Origin: AP-15 sp035503615
Lineage (GTDB): Bacteria; Pseudomonadota; Alphaproteobacteria; ATCC43930; CGMCC-115725
NCBI GenBank assembly: GCA_035503615.1
Contig: DATJTI010000017.1
Span: 1-64,000, forward strand
Reading direction: 5' to 3'
Length of the DNA: 64,000 nucleotides
This document shows positions 1 to 7,820 of this stretch, one piece after another. Each line of letters starts with the position of its first letter. Position 1 is the stretch's first letter. Position numbers and translations under genes: made by a program. Under the pieces are notes generated by a model that saw only the letters and a list, made by a program, of their open reading frames with translations, had not been told where the DNA came from and ran no database searches.

Positions 1-17
1 GGATAGCGTGCCTGCAC

Positions 18-47
18 CAAACGCTCGTTTGCCCAAACGCTCGTTTG
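18..47. promoter_or_regulatory. Tandem TetR-type operators
   Basis: Two identical copies of the perfect palindrome CAAACGCTCGTTTG occupy 18-31 and 34-47, a 16-bp period. The arms AAACG/CGTTT with a 2-bp centre are the classic layout of TetR-family operators. The pair lies 50-80 bp before the first gene of the catabolic operon, where a repressor would block transcription. No regulator gene is inside the window; it could lie just upstream. The repeated palindrome is read directly; the TetR assignment is inference from motif shape. Confidence 0.6.
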
Positions 48-98
48 GCAGCTTGTGATCGCATCGCTTCCTCTCCACAGCTGACTGGGAAACGGGTC

Positions 99-1223
99 AT
101 GCGCAACCAATACGATGTCATTGATGCCGATGGTCACATCCTCGAACCGCTCGACCTGTGGGACAGATACATCGATCCAAAGTTTCGCGATCGCGCACCG
201 CGGCTGGTCAAGGGCGAGAACGGCAAGGAGCGGCTCGTCATGGACGAGACGCCGGTCGGCGATGGCAATCGCGGCATCGGGCGGATCGGTGCGGTCGGCG
301 CGCGCCAGGGGGTCGTTGCCGCCGATACGATGGAATACAAGGACGGCAAGCCCGGCGGGTTCGACCCGCACCAGCGCATCCCCGATATGGATGCCGACGG
401 GATCGACGCGGCGTTTCTCTATCCGAGCCTTGGGCTGTTCTCGGGTGCGATCCACGACCCCGAATTGGCGGCCGCGGTGTGCCGCGCCTACAATCGCTGG
501 CTCGCCGATTACTGCCGGCCCTATCCCGACCGGCTGTTCGGGGTTGCCATGCTGCCGCTGCAATCGGTCGATCTCGCGATCGACGAGATGAAATTCGCCC
601 GCAAGGAATTGGGCTTCCACGCCGGGTTTATCCGGCCGAACCCGTATAGCGACAAGATGATCCATGAGGAGCGCTACGAGCCGTTCTGGGCCGCGGCCGA
701 GGACCTCGATTTCGCGATCGGCTTCCACGAGGGTGCCTCGAGCGGCATGCCGACGGTCGGTGTCGACCGCTTCGACGGCCGCGGTGCGCGCCACATCATC
801 AGCCACACGATGGAAATGATGCTCGCCTGCATGAGTGTCGTCTGGGGCGGCATCGCCGATCGCCACCCGAAATTGCGAGTGGGCTTCCTCGAATCGGGCG
901 GTGGCTGGATCGCCCCCTGGCTCGACCGCATGGACCGCCATTTCGACGACCAGGGCTTCAACGATTCCGGGTTGTCGATGCGGCCCTCCGAGATCTTCCA
1001 GCGCAATTGCTGGATCTCGTTCGAGCCGGTCGAGGGCAGCATCAAGGTGTTGGCCGACTATATCGGCCCCCACAAGATCCTGTGGGCGACCGATTATCCG
1101 CACCCGGACGGTTTCTTCCCGGGTGCCCCGAAGATGATCGAGGAGCGCATGCAGGGGCTGTCGGCCGAGACCCGGCACCAGGTCATGGCCGGCGGTGCCA
1201 TGGGCTTTTACGGTCTGAGCTGA
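99..1223 (+). CDS. Amidohydrolase (amidohydrolase-2 family, ACMSD-like)
   Basis: This 374-residue protein belongs to the metal-dependent amidohydrolase-2 family, related to aminocarboxymuconate-semialdehyde decarboxylase and to hydrolases of aromatic breakdown. The N-terminus has the metal-binding DADGH motif, a mid-protein GFHEG supplies a further histidine, and WATDYPHPDG near the C-terminus carries the conserved aspartate. The ATG at 99 is preferred because the only upstream in-frame start (TTG at 45) lies inside the operator palindromes. It is the first gene of a same-strand catabolic run with an SDR and a Rieske dioxygenase, so it probably acts on a ring-derived acid or amide. The substrate cannot be read from the sequence. 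Confidence 0.85.
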   Translation: MRNQYDVIDADGHILEPLDLWDRYIDPKFRDRAPRLVKGENGKERLVMDETPVGDGNRGIGRIGAVGARQGVVAADTMEYKDGKPGGFDPHQRIPDMDADGIDAAFLYPSLGLFSGAIHDPELAAAVCRAYNRWLADYCRPYPDRLFGVAMLPLQSVDLAIDEMKFARKELGFHAGFIRPNPYSDKMIHEERYEPFWAAAEDLDFAIGFHEGASSGMPTVGVDRFDGRGARHIISHTMEMMLACMSVVWGGIADRHPKLRVGFLESGGGWIAPWLDRMDRHFDDQGFNDSGLSMRPSEIFQRNCWISFEPVEGSIKVLADYIGPHKILWATDYPHPDGFFPGAPKMIEERMQGLSAETRHQVMAGGAMGFYGLS

Positions 1224-1327
1224 GAGCGGCGGCGGCGTCCGGGTTTTCTCTGCAAGAGATCGCAGCCCGGAAACTCCGGGCGCCGTCACGGCTCGGCCGT
1301 CGCTCAGGCAGCAATCGGGAGGGCATC

Positions 1328-1618
1328 ATGTCGGTTCGACTGGTCGTTACAATCACCGCGGCACCTGGCAAGGGCAGCGAACTGGCGCAGGCCTATAAGG
1401 GGCGCTGCGTCGAGGTCATGAAAGAGCCCGGCTGCGAACAGTTCGAAGTGTTCCAGAGCGTCGTCAACCCCGACAAGCTGGCCTTGCTCGAACGCTGGTC
1501 CGACCAGGCGGCACTCGACGTTCATGCCAGGCTTAACAGCACGCGGCCGGCGCTGCGGCCCGAGCTGCGGGTCGGTGCCGGCGAACGCGAGGATTACGAC
1601 TACAAGCGCACGCGCTGA
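1328..1618 (+). CDS. ABM-domain (antibiotic biosynthesis monooxygenase-like) protein
   Basis: A 96-residue single-domain protein with the dimeric ferredoxin-like alpha/beta-barrel pattern of the ABM family: an N-terminal strand (VRLVVTITAAPGK), a helix with the CVEVMKEPGCEQFEVF segment, and LALLERWSD before the last helix. Such small proteins act as cofactor-free monooxygenases, quinol-modifying enzymes or isomerase-like helpers in aromatic pathways. The ATG at 1328 has a GGGAGG ribosome site just upstream. It sits between the amidohydrolase and the SDR in the same direction and is likely co-transcribed. Its exact reaction is unknown. Confidence 0.8.
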   Translation: MSVRLVVTITAAPGKGSELAQAYKGRCVEVMKEPGCEQFEVFQSVVNPDKLALLERWSDQAALDVHARLNSTRPALRPELRVGAGEREDYDYKRTR

Positions 1619-1646
1619 GCAGCGCACGCGCCAGGAGGCGTCGCAG

Positions 1647-2444
1647 ATGGGCTGGCTCGATGGCCAGGTCGCACTGGTGACGGGCGGCGGTTCGGGGATC
1701 GGCCGCGCCGTTGTCGAGCGCTATATTGCCGAGGGGGCGCGGGTCGCGGCCATGGACCGCGTCTCCGGACGCGGCGAGGAGCTGCGCGCGCGATTGGGCG
1801 ACAAGGTCATGGCGATCGCCGGCGACGTCGCCCGCCTCGACGACAACCAGCGCGCGGTCGCCCAAACCGTGGCCACGTTTGGCCGGCTCGACGTCTTTGT
1901 CGGCAATGCCGGGGTGCTCGACGGCTTTATGACTTTGCGCGACATGCCCGAGGAGCGGCTCGCCGCGGCCTGCGACGAGCTGTTCGCGGTCAATGTGAAA
2001 GGCTGCATCCTCGGCGCCAAGGCGGCGATGGCCGAGCTGGTGAAGAGCCACGGCTGCATGATCTTTACCGCCTCGGGGGCGGGGTTCACCTCGGCCGGCG
2101 GCGGTGTGATCTACACCGCCTCGAAACATGCGGTCATTGGCATCGTGCGGCAATTGTCGGTCGAGTTGGGGCCGCAGATCCGGGTCAACGGCGTCGCCCC
2201 CGGCGGCACGATGACCGATTTGAGGAGCGTGGCCGCCCTGCAGCTTGAGGACCGTTCGCAATTCGACCTCCCCGGCGCGGCCGAGCGGATCGCCGCCGGC
2301 AACCCGCTGCAATTGGCGATGGAGCCCGACGATCTTGCCGGCGCCTATGTGTTTCTGGCGTCGCGCGCCAACGCCCGAGGGATCACCGGCAGCATCGTCT
2401 CGGTCGATGCCGGCTCGACCTTGCGCATGATGCGGCGCAGTTAA
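1647..2444 (+). CDS. SDR dehydrogenase, cis-dihydrodiol dehydrogenase-like
   Basis: A 265-residue classical short-chain dehydrogenase. TGGGSGIG at residues 12-19 binds the dinucleotide, GNAG follows the fourth strand, and the active-site pair appears as YTASK. Length and the later APGGTMTD segment resemble the BphB/HcaB group that oxidises cis-dihydrodiols made by Rieske dioxygenases, and the next genes encode exactly such a dioxygenase. The likely role is therefore NAD-dependent rearomatisation of the diol. Start at 1647 follows a CAGGAGG site. Substrate specificity is inferred from neighbours only. Confidence 0.85.
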   Translation: MGWLDGQVALVTGGGSGIGRAVVERYIAEGARVAAMDRVSGRGEELRARLGDKVMAIAGDVARLDDNQRAVAQTVATFGRLDVFVGNAGVLDGFMTLRDMPEERLAAACDELFAVNVKGCILGAKAAMAELVKSHGCMIFTASGAGFTSAGGGVIYTASKHAVIGIVRQLSVELGPQIRVNGVAPGGTMTDLRSVAALQLEDRSQFDLPGAAERIAAGNPLQLAMEPDDLAGAYVFLASRANARGITGSIVSVDAGSTLRMMRRS

Positions 2445-2495
2445 AAAGCGGCAGTCAGTGGCGGCCAGCCGCACGAATTGAACAAGGAGGCAGGG

Positions 2496-3821
2496 ATGGC
2501 GACGGATGTCAGCCAGCTGGTGGACAGCGAGCATGCGCTTGTCAGCCGGCGGATCTTTATCGAGCCGGAGATTTACCAAGAGGAACAGAAGAAAATCTTC
2601 GCCCGCTGCTGGCTGTTTTTATGCCACGAAAGCCAGGTTCCCGAGCCCGGCGATTTCTACACGACCTATATGGGCGAGGACCCGGTGCTGGTGGTGCGCG
2701 ACGATCACGGCAAGGTCAACGCCTTTTTGAATGTCTGCCGCCATCGCGGCAACCGCCTGTGCCGCGCCGACAGCGGCAACGCCGCCAGCTTCACCTGCGC
2801 CTATCACGGCTGGACTTATCGCAATGACGGGACGCTGACCGGTGTCCCGCATCTGAAGAATTTTTATTACGACCAGCTCGACCGCGCGCAATGGGGGCTC
2901 ATGCCGGTGGCGCAATTGGATAGCCATCGCGGCCTGATCTTCGCCACTTTCGACAAGGGCGCGCCGCCTTTGCGCGAGTATCTCGGCCAGATGGCGTGGT
3001 ATCTCGACGTGTTCTTCGATCGCCGCGAGGGCGGTGTCGAGGTGCTGGCGACGCATAAATGGGTAATGCCGTGCAATTGGAAGTTTCCGGCCGAGAATTT
3101 CGGCGGCGACGCCTATCACGTGCAGTGGACCCATCTGTCGGCGATCACCACGGCGTTCAGCAGCGGCGTCACCGCCAATCCGCGCTCGCAGGGTAGCATG
3201 GTGTCACCCGGCAATGGCCATCTGCTGATCTGCGTCGGCCCCGACGATGTCGGCGACCCGCCGGTGCCGGCGATCCAGGCCTATGAGCATGCGATCCGCG
3301 ACGAGGTCCGGCAGCGGCTGGGGCCACGCGCCGGGCTGATCAGCCCGATCGTCGGCACCGTCTTCCCGCATTTCTCGTTCCTGCGCAGCACCTCTCGCAC
3401 CTTTCGCGTGTGGCAGCCACGCGGCCCCGACAAGACCGAGGTGTGGTCCTGGGTGTTCTGCGACAAGGCTGCACCCGCCGAGGTCAAGGAACAGGTCCGG
3501 CTCGCCGCGGTGCGCGGCTTCAGCCCGTCCGGCACCTTCGAGCAGGATGACATGGACAATTGGCAGGAATGCACGACCACCTGCCGCGGCGTCGTCTCGC
3601 GGCAGATGGCGCTGAACTACCAGATGGGGATGGGCCACGATCGTTATGATGCCGGGCTCGGCGCCTGGGCCAGCGAAGCGCGCATCAGCGAAAACAATCA
3701 TCGCCATTTCTATCGCCGCTGGGCCGAGTTGATGACGGCCGGCAGCTGGGCCGAACTGGCGCCGAGCCGCGCCCAGGCGGCCAATGCCCAGGCGGCCAAT
3801 GCCCAGGCGGCCAATGACTGA
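2496..3821 (+). CDS. Rieske non-haem iron ring-hydroxylating dioxygenase, alpha subunit
   Basis: The 441-residue catalytic subunit of an aromatic-ring dioxygenase. The Rieske [2Fe-2S] ligands are C81-x-H83 and C101-x2-H104. The catalytic domain has D205 bridging to the mononuclear iron histidines H208 and H213. The start at 2496 has a strong AAGGAGG site. The C-terminus ends in an added tail of three AQAAN pentapeptides encoded by a 15-bp repeat, and the stop overlaps the beta-subunit start by 8 bp. No ferredoxin or reductase gene lies next to it, so electrons must come from components encoded elsewhere. The ring substrate is unknown. Confidence 0.93.
   Translation: MATDVSQLVDSEHALVSRRIFIEPEIYQEEQKKIFARCWLFLCHESQVPEPGDFYTTYMGEDPVLVVRDDHGKVNAFLNVCRHRGNRLCRADSGNAASFTCAYHGWTYRNDGTLTGVPHLKNFYYDQLDRAQWGLMPVAQLDSHRGLIFATFDKGAPPLREYLGQMAWYLDVFFDRREGGVEVLATHKWVMPCNWKFPAENFGGDAYHVQWTHLSAITTAFSSGVTANPRSQGSMVSPGNGHLLICVGPDDVGDPPVPAIQAYEHAIRDEVRQRLGPRAGLISPIVGTVFPHFSFLRSTSRTFRVWQPRGPDKTEVWSWVFCDKAAPAEVKEQVRLAAVRGFSPSGTFEQDDMDNWQECTTTCRGVVSRQMALNYQMGMGHDRYDAGLGAWASEARISENNHRHFYRRWAELMTAGSWAELAPSRAQAANAQAANAQAAND
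3771..3815 (+). repeat. 15-bp x 3 minisatellite over the alpha/beta dioxygenase junction
   Basis: Three perfect copies of GCCCAGGCGGCCAAT occupy 3771-3785, 3786-3800 and 3801-3815. In the alpha frame they encode AQAAN three times. In the beta frame each copy, with the following G, supplies an AGGCGG purine stretch and an ATG, giving candidate starts at 3784, 3799 and 3814 in one frame. Confidence 0.97.
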
Positions 3822-4356
3822 GGCGGCGATCCGCGAGATCGAGCAATTCCTCTATCGCGAGGCACGGCTCCTCGACGAGCGGCGGTTTCGCGAATGGCTC
3901 GATCTCCTGTCCGATGATTTGCGTTATACGATGGTGACGCGGGCCAATCGCTATCCGCCATCGAGCAAGGCGATCGCAGTGCTCGACCCGGCGCGCCTGC
4001 CAGACGACGAGACTGCCGAGGAGGACGCGCTCGCGGTGCTCGACGAGACCAAACCGACCCTTGCCGGCCGCGTCGCGCGCCTCGAAACCGGCATGGCCTG
4101 GGCCGAGGACCCGCCCTCGCGCACCCGGCATTTCATCGCCAATATCGAGCTGTCGCCCGGCTCATCGGCCGCCGAAGTCGCGGTCCGCTGCAACTTCATC
4201 GTCTATAAGAGCCGGTCGGAAACCGAGCAGGATTTCTATGTCGGCGCCCGCCGCGACCTCCTGCGCCGCGTCGACGGCACCTGGAAGATCGCCCGCCGCA
4301 AGCTCGTGCTCGACCAGAACGTCCTCCTCGCCAAAAACATCAGCATCTTCTTTTAG
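3814..4356 (+). CDS. Ring-hydroxylating dioxygenase, beta subunit
   Basis: A 180-residue small subunit with the SnoaL/NTF2-like fold of dioxygenase beta subunits. Recognisable features are the opening helix (EIEQFLYREARLLDERRFREWLDLL), the Y-x-M-V strand, and the C-terminal segment GTWKIARRKLVLDQNVL. It stabilises the alpha3beta3 hexamer. The ATG at 3814 gives the standard N-terminus MTEAAIREIE, but in-frame ATGs at 3799 and 3784 in the preceding repeat would add MPRRP units. It overlaps the alpha gene by 8 bp, implying translational coupling. Confidence 0.9.
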   Translation: MTEAAIREIEQFLYREARLLDERRFREWLDLLSDDLRYTMVTRANRYPPSSKAIAVLDPARLPDDETAEEDALAVLDETKPTLAGRVARLETGMAWAEDPPSRTRHFIANIELSPGSSAAEVAVRCNFIVYKSRSETEQDFYVGARRDLLRRVDGTWKIARRKLVLDQNVLLAKNISIFF

Positions 4357-4488
4357 GGTTCGAGGCGCGGCGCCGGTGGGTGCGGCCCGGTGTGGAGTCG
4401 GGCGGCGGGCGCTGCTATTGACAGGCTGCGCGGCGCGGGATACCGCTCGCTATGCGCCGTTCGCCTCTGCTGCGCCGAGGGCCGAGCC

Positions 4489-5568
4489 ATGCAAGTCTCC
4501 TATTTTGAAACCGCGCGCTACCAGGTGCCGCCGGGGATGCCGGCGGAATGGCCGGTGCCGCCTGCGGCCTATGATCCTGAGACCGGCACGCAAGCCTATC
4601 AGGGCATGATCGAACGGATGCTGCTGGTCGAGGAACTCGGCTTCGACTGGATCAGCGTCTCCGAGCATCATTACTCGCCACGCATCCTGACCCCGAACAC
4701 TGCGATCTCGGCGTCCTACATGGCGGCTCGCTCGACCAGGATAAAGATCGCCGTGCTCGGTCCGATCGTGTCGCAGAGCAACCCGGTGCAGGTCGCCGAG
4801 GAGCTGGCGATGCTCGACAATTTCGCGCAGGGACGGCTCGTCGTCGGATTGCTGCGCGGCACGACCAACGAGTATCTGACCTTTGGCCTGAACCCCGCCG
4901 AGGCGCGCGAGCGCACGACCGAGGGCATGGAGCTGATCCTGAAAGCCTGGACCGAGCCGCAGCCCTTCGGCTGGCAGGGCCGGCACTACCAGTTCCGCAC
5001 CGTCTCGGTCTGGCCGCGGCCGTGGCAGCAGCCTTTGCCGCCGACCTATTCGCTCGGCACCAGCCGCGAATCCTGCGAGTTCGCGGCATGCCACCGTATC
5101 GGGCTCGGCGTGTCGTTTGCGCCATTCGAAGTGGTGGCGAAATCGACCCGCTATTATCGCGAGGAATGCGCGCGGCATGGCTGGGAGCCGACACCCGAGC
5201 AGATGCTCTATCGCGCCAACATCCTGCTCACCGAAACCGACGACGAGGCGGCCGATTTGCTCGAACAGCAGCGGCGTGGCGGCGCCCCGTTCCCGATGCG
5301 TGCGGGAGTGCGCGAGACGCTGATGCAGCTCGACCAGCGCAATGTCGCCGGGCAGCCGCGCGCGGCCAATGTCGGCGGGGTATTGCCGACCTCGTTCTAC
5401 GGCAGCCCGGAGACCGTCGTCGAGCAGATCGAGCGCTGTCGCGACGAGGTCGGTGTCGGTGTGCTCGATCTGGCGTTCCAGAACCCCGGTGCCGGCGATA
5501 CCGGCCGGCTGGTGCGCTCGCTCGAGCTATTCGGTGAGCGGGTCCTGCCGCGGATCCGGGATTTGTGA
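4489..5568 (+). CDS. Luciferase-like (LLM class) flavin-dependent monooxygenase, copy 1
   Basis: A 359-residue bacterial-luciferase-type TIM-barrel protein using reduced flavin. Landmarks are MQVSYFETARYQ at strand 1, SEHHYSP after strand 2, the GPIVSQSNPVQVAEE segment and RLVVGLLRGT. The ATG at 4489 is chosen because the next gene begins with the same motif at its own ATG; only a weak GAGGG stretch precedes it. About 130 bp separate it from the dioxygenase. It probably oxygenates an intermediate of the same pathway with flavin supplied by a reductase encoded elsewhere. It is paralogous to the next gene. Confidence 0.87.
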   Translation: MQVSYFETARYQVPPGMPAEWPVPPAAYDPETGTQAYQGMIERMLLVEELGFDWISVSEHHYSPRILTPNTAISASYMAARSTRIKIAVLGPIVSQSNPVQVAEELAMLDNFAQGRLVVGLLRGTTNEYLTFGLNPAEARERTTEGMELILKAWTEPQPFGWQGRHYQFRTVSVWPRPWQQPLPPTYSLGTSRESCEFAACHRIGLGVSFAPFEVVAKSTRYYREECARHGWEPTPEQMLYRANILLTETDDEAADLLEQQRRGGAPFPMRAGVRETLMQLDQRNVAGQPRAANVGGVLPTSFYGSPETVVEQIERCRDEVGVGVLDLAFQNPGAGDTGRLVRSLELFGERVLPRIRDL

Positions 5569-5587
5569 GCGCGGATCGGCCGCCGCG

Positions 5588-6667
5588 ATGAAAGTCTCGT
5601 ATTTCGAAACCGCGCGCTACCACGCACCGGGCCACATGCCGTCCGGGTGGCCGGCACCGCCGGACATCTACGACCGGGATGCCGGGATGCGGGCTTATCG
5701 CGGCATGATCGAGCGGGTGCAATATGTCGAGGCGCTCGGTTTCGACTGGGTCAGCCTGTCCGAGCATCATTATTCGCCGCATCGGCTGACCCCGACGCCG
5801 ATCGTTTCGGCGGCGCATATCGCCGGAAATTCGCAGCGGATCACGATCGCGGTATTGGGTCCGATCATCTCGCAGAGCAATCCGGTGCAGGTGGCCGAGA
5901 ACCTGGCGATGCTCGACAATCTGGCGCCGGGCCGGCTGGTGGTCGGAATGTTGCGCGGAACCACCGGCGAGTATCTGAGCTATGGCCTCAATCCGGCGGA
6001 GGCGCGCGAGCGGACCAGCGAGGGCATGGAGCTGGTACTGAAGGCGTGGACCGAGCCGCAGCCCTTCGGCTGGCAGGGCCGGCATTATCAGTTCCGCACC
6101 GTCTCGGTTTGGCCGCGCCCGGTGCAGCAGCCGCATCCGCCGACCTATGCGCTCGGCGCCAGCCGCGAATCCTGCGAATTCGCCGCCCGCCATCATCTCG
6201 GCCTCGGCGTATCCTATGCGCCGTTCGAGGTGGTGGCACGGGTCACCGGTTACTACCGCGAACGCTGCGCCTATTACGGTTGGGAACCGGCGCCGGACCA
6301 CATCGTCTACCGCGCAAACATCCTCATCGCCGACAGCGACGACGCAGCCCAGCGCCGGCTGGCGGTGCAGCGGCGCGGGCGGAACCCCTATCCGCTGCAG
6401 GCGCCGGTCCGCGATGCGCTGGTGGCACTCGATATCCGCAACGTCGCCGGCGAAGCGCGCACGCCGAATGTCGGCGGCACGCTGCCGACCAACTTCGTCG
6501 GCGGTCCGGATACCGTCGCCGAACAGCTGGCGCGCTGCCGCCGCGAGACCGGGGTGGGTGTCGTCGATCTGTTGTTTCAGACCCCGGGCGCCGAGGATGT
6601 CGGCCCGCTGCTCGCGTCTCTCGAACTCTTCGGCAAAGAGGTTCTGCCGCGCATCCGCGAGATGTGA
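5588..6667 (+). CDS. Luciferase-like (LLM class) flavin-dependent monooxygenase, copy 2
   Basis: Also 359 residues and clearly a tandem duplicate of the preceding gene: both start M-x-VSYFETARY, share SEHHYSP, SQSNPVQVAE and the stretch TEPQPFGWQGRHYQFRTVSV, and end LPRIR. By eye about two thirds of positions are identical. Start at 5588 lies 19 bp after the previous stop. The pair may form a two-chain enzyme like LuxAB or act on successive substrates; equal length and conserved barrel motifs show no sign that either copy is decaying. Confidence 0.87.
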   Translation: MKVSYFETARYHAPGHMPSGWPAPPDIYDRDAGMRAYRGMIERVQYVEALGFDWVSLSEHHYSPHRLTPTPIVSAAHIAGNSQRITIAVLGPIISQSNPVQVAENLAMLDNLAPGRLVVGMLRGTTGEYLSYGLNPAEARERTSEGMELVLKAWTEPQPFGWQGRHYQFRTVSVWPRPVQQPHPPTYALGASRESCEFAARHHLGLGVSYAPFEVVARVTGYYRERCAYYGWEPAPDHIVYRANILIADSDDAAQRRLAVQRRGRNPYPLQAPVRDALVALDIRNVAGEARTPNVGGTLPTNFVGGPDTVAEQLARCRRETGVGVVDLLFQTPGAEDVGPLLASLELFGKEVLPRIREM

Positions 6668-6693
6668 AAGGCCGGGACCGTTCGGTTGGAAGG

Positions 6694-7503
6694 ATGACGA
6701 TCGTGGCTCAGCCGGGAGCGGGTTTTTGCGAAGGCCATGTCGAAGCGGATGGCTTCCGCATCCGATACATGGCGGCCGGGGACGGGCCGGTGTTGGTGCA
6801 TCTGCATGGTGCCGGCGGGCTGCGCTTGACGCCGGGGCACGACCTGTTGAGCCGGCAATTCCGGGTCATCGCCATCGAGATGCCCGGCTTCGGCACGTCG
6901 CCCGAGAATGATCGGACCCGCGACATGCCGGAACTGGCGGCGACGATCGGCGAGGCAATCGCAGGTCTCGGGATCGCCGGCTTCAGCCTGATGGGCACGT
7001 CGTTCGGCGGCAAGACCGCGCTTTGGCTGGCGTTGCAGCAGCCGCAGCGGGTCCGCGCGCTGGTGCTGGAGGCGCCGGCGGCGATCCGTCCTGAAGGCGG
7101 TGCACCCCCTTCGGGAACGCCCGAGGAGATGGCGCGCCGATTGTTCGCCCACCCCGAGCGGGTGGCCCCGCTGCCGGCGCCGGACCCGGAGGTGCGGGCG
7201 AAAACGGGGCGCCTCGTCGGACGCCTGCGCGGCCCGGACCGCGATCCCGATCTCGAAGCGCGGTTGTCCGGGCTTGCGGTCCCGACCCTGGTGCTGTTCG
7301 GCACGGTCGACCGCGTGATCCCGCCCGAGATGGGGCATTTCTACAAAGAGCTGCTGCCGAACTGCAATTTGATCTTTGTCTACGATGCCGGGCATGCAAT
7401 CAGCACCGATCGCCCGGAGGCTTTCGCCGAGGTCGTCGCCGATTTTCTCGAGCGCCGCGAGGCATTTGTGATCAGCCGCAGCGGAACTGCGATCCACCCG
7501 TAG
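6694..7503 (+). CDS. Alpha/beta hydrolase
   Basis: A 269-residue alpha/beta-hydrolase. The oxyanion-hole region is HLHGAGG, the nucleophile elbow is G-T-S-F-G-G, the acid is probably the Asp in GTVDRVIPP, and the histidine is in DAGHAIS. The set matches carbon-carbon bond hydrolases and esterases that close aromatic pathways, fitting the last gene of this operon. The ATG at 6694 follows GGAAGG very closely. Substrate is unknown. Confidence 0.85.
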   Translation: MTIVAQPGAGFCEGHVEADGFRIRYMAAGDGPVLVHLHGAGGLRLTPGHDLLSRQFRVIAIEMPGFGTSPENDRTRDMPELAATIGEAIAGLGIAGFSLMGTSFGGKTALWLALQQPQRVRALVLEAPAAIRPEGGAPPSGTPEEMARRLFAHPERVAPLPAPDPEVRAKTGRLVGRLRGPDRDPDLEARLSGLAVPTLVLFGTVDRVIPPEMGHFYKELLPNCNLIFVYDAGHAISTDRPEAFAEVVADFLERREAFVISRSGTAIHP

Positions 7504-7820
7504 CGTTGTCCCGCCGAGGCGAAATGCCGTGACCGGCCACGGCAAAATGTGTTTTTGAGTGTCATATCCGGTCGAACCCGGGACTGATCAAAAGCATCTA
7601 AATCTTCAAACGCTTTTTGTTGCCTTGTGCCCGATATCCAGGGACGATGCCCAATGCCCGGATAGACCGCGGATCGAACCGGCCGGGAGTTGCGTTGTTG
7701 GCAGCTTGCTGCCGACTGTCATGCGGTACGAAGAGCGTGGAATCGCGGCCGCACTGCATCGCGGATACACCAAAATCGTCGGAATGTTGCGGGATCAATC
7801 AGCTGGATCGAGGACGCGCC
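7504..7820. other. Intergenic region, 317 bp, with a weak terminator-like hairpin
   Basis: No convincing gene. A perfect 7-bp stem (TGCCGTG/CACGGCA, 7525-7544, 6-nt loop) is followed, after an 8-nt gap, by five Ts at 7552-7556. It could end the catabolic operon, but the gap makes it a weak intrinsic terminator. The remainder presumably holds the promoter of the next gene; no clear hexamers were found. Confidence 0.4.

Noticed and set aside
7617..7820. N-terminal extension of the orphan membrane protein from a TTG at 7617
   Set aside because: The added 68 residues are polar and unlike a membrane protein start; ATG 7821 has a ribosome site and leads directly into the first helix.
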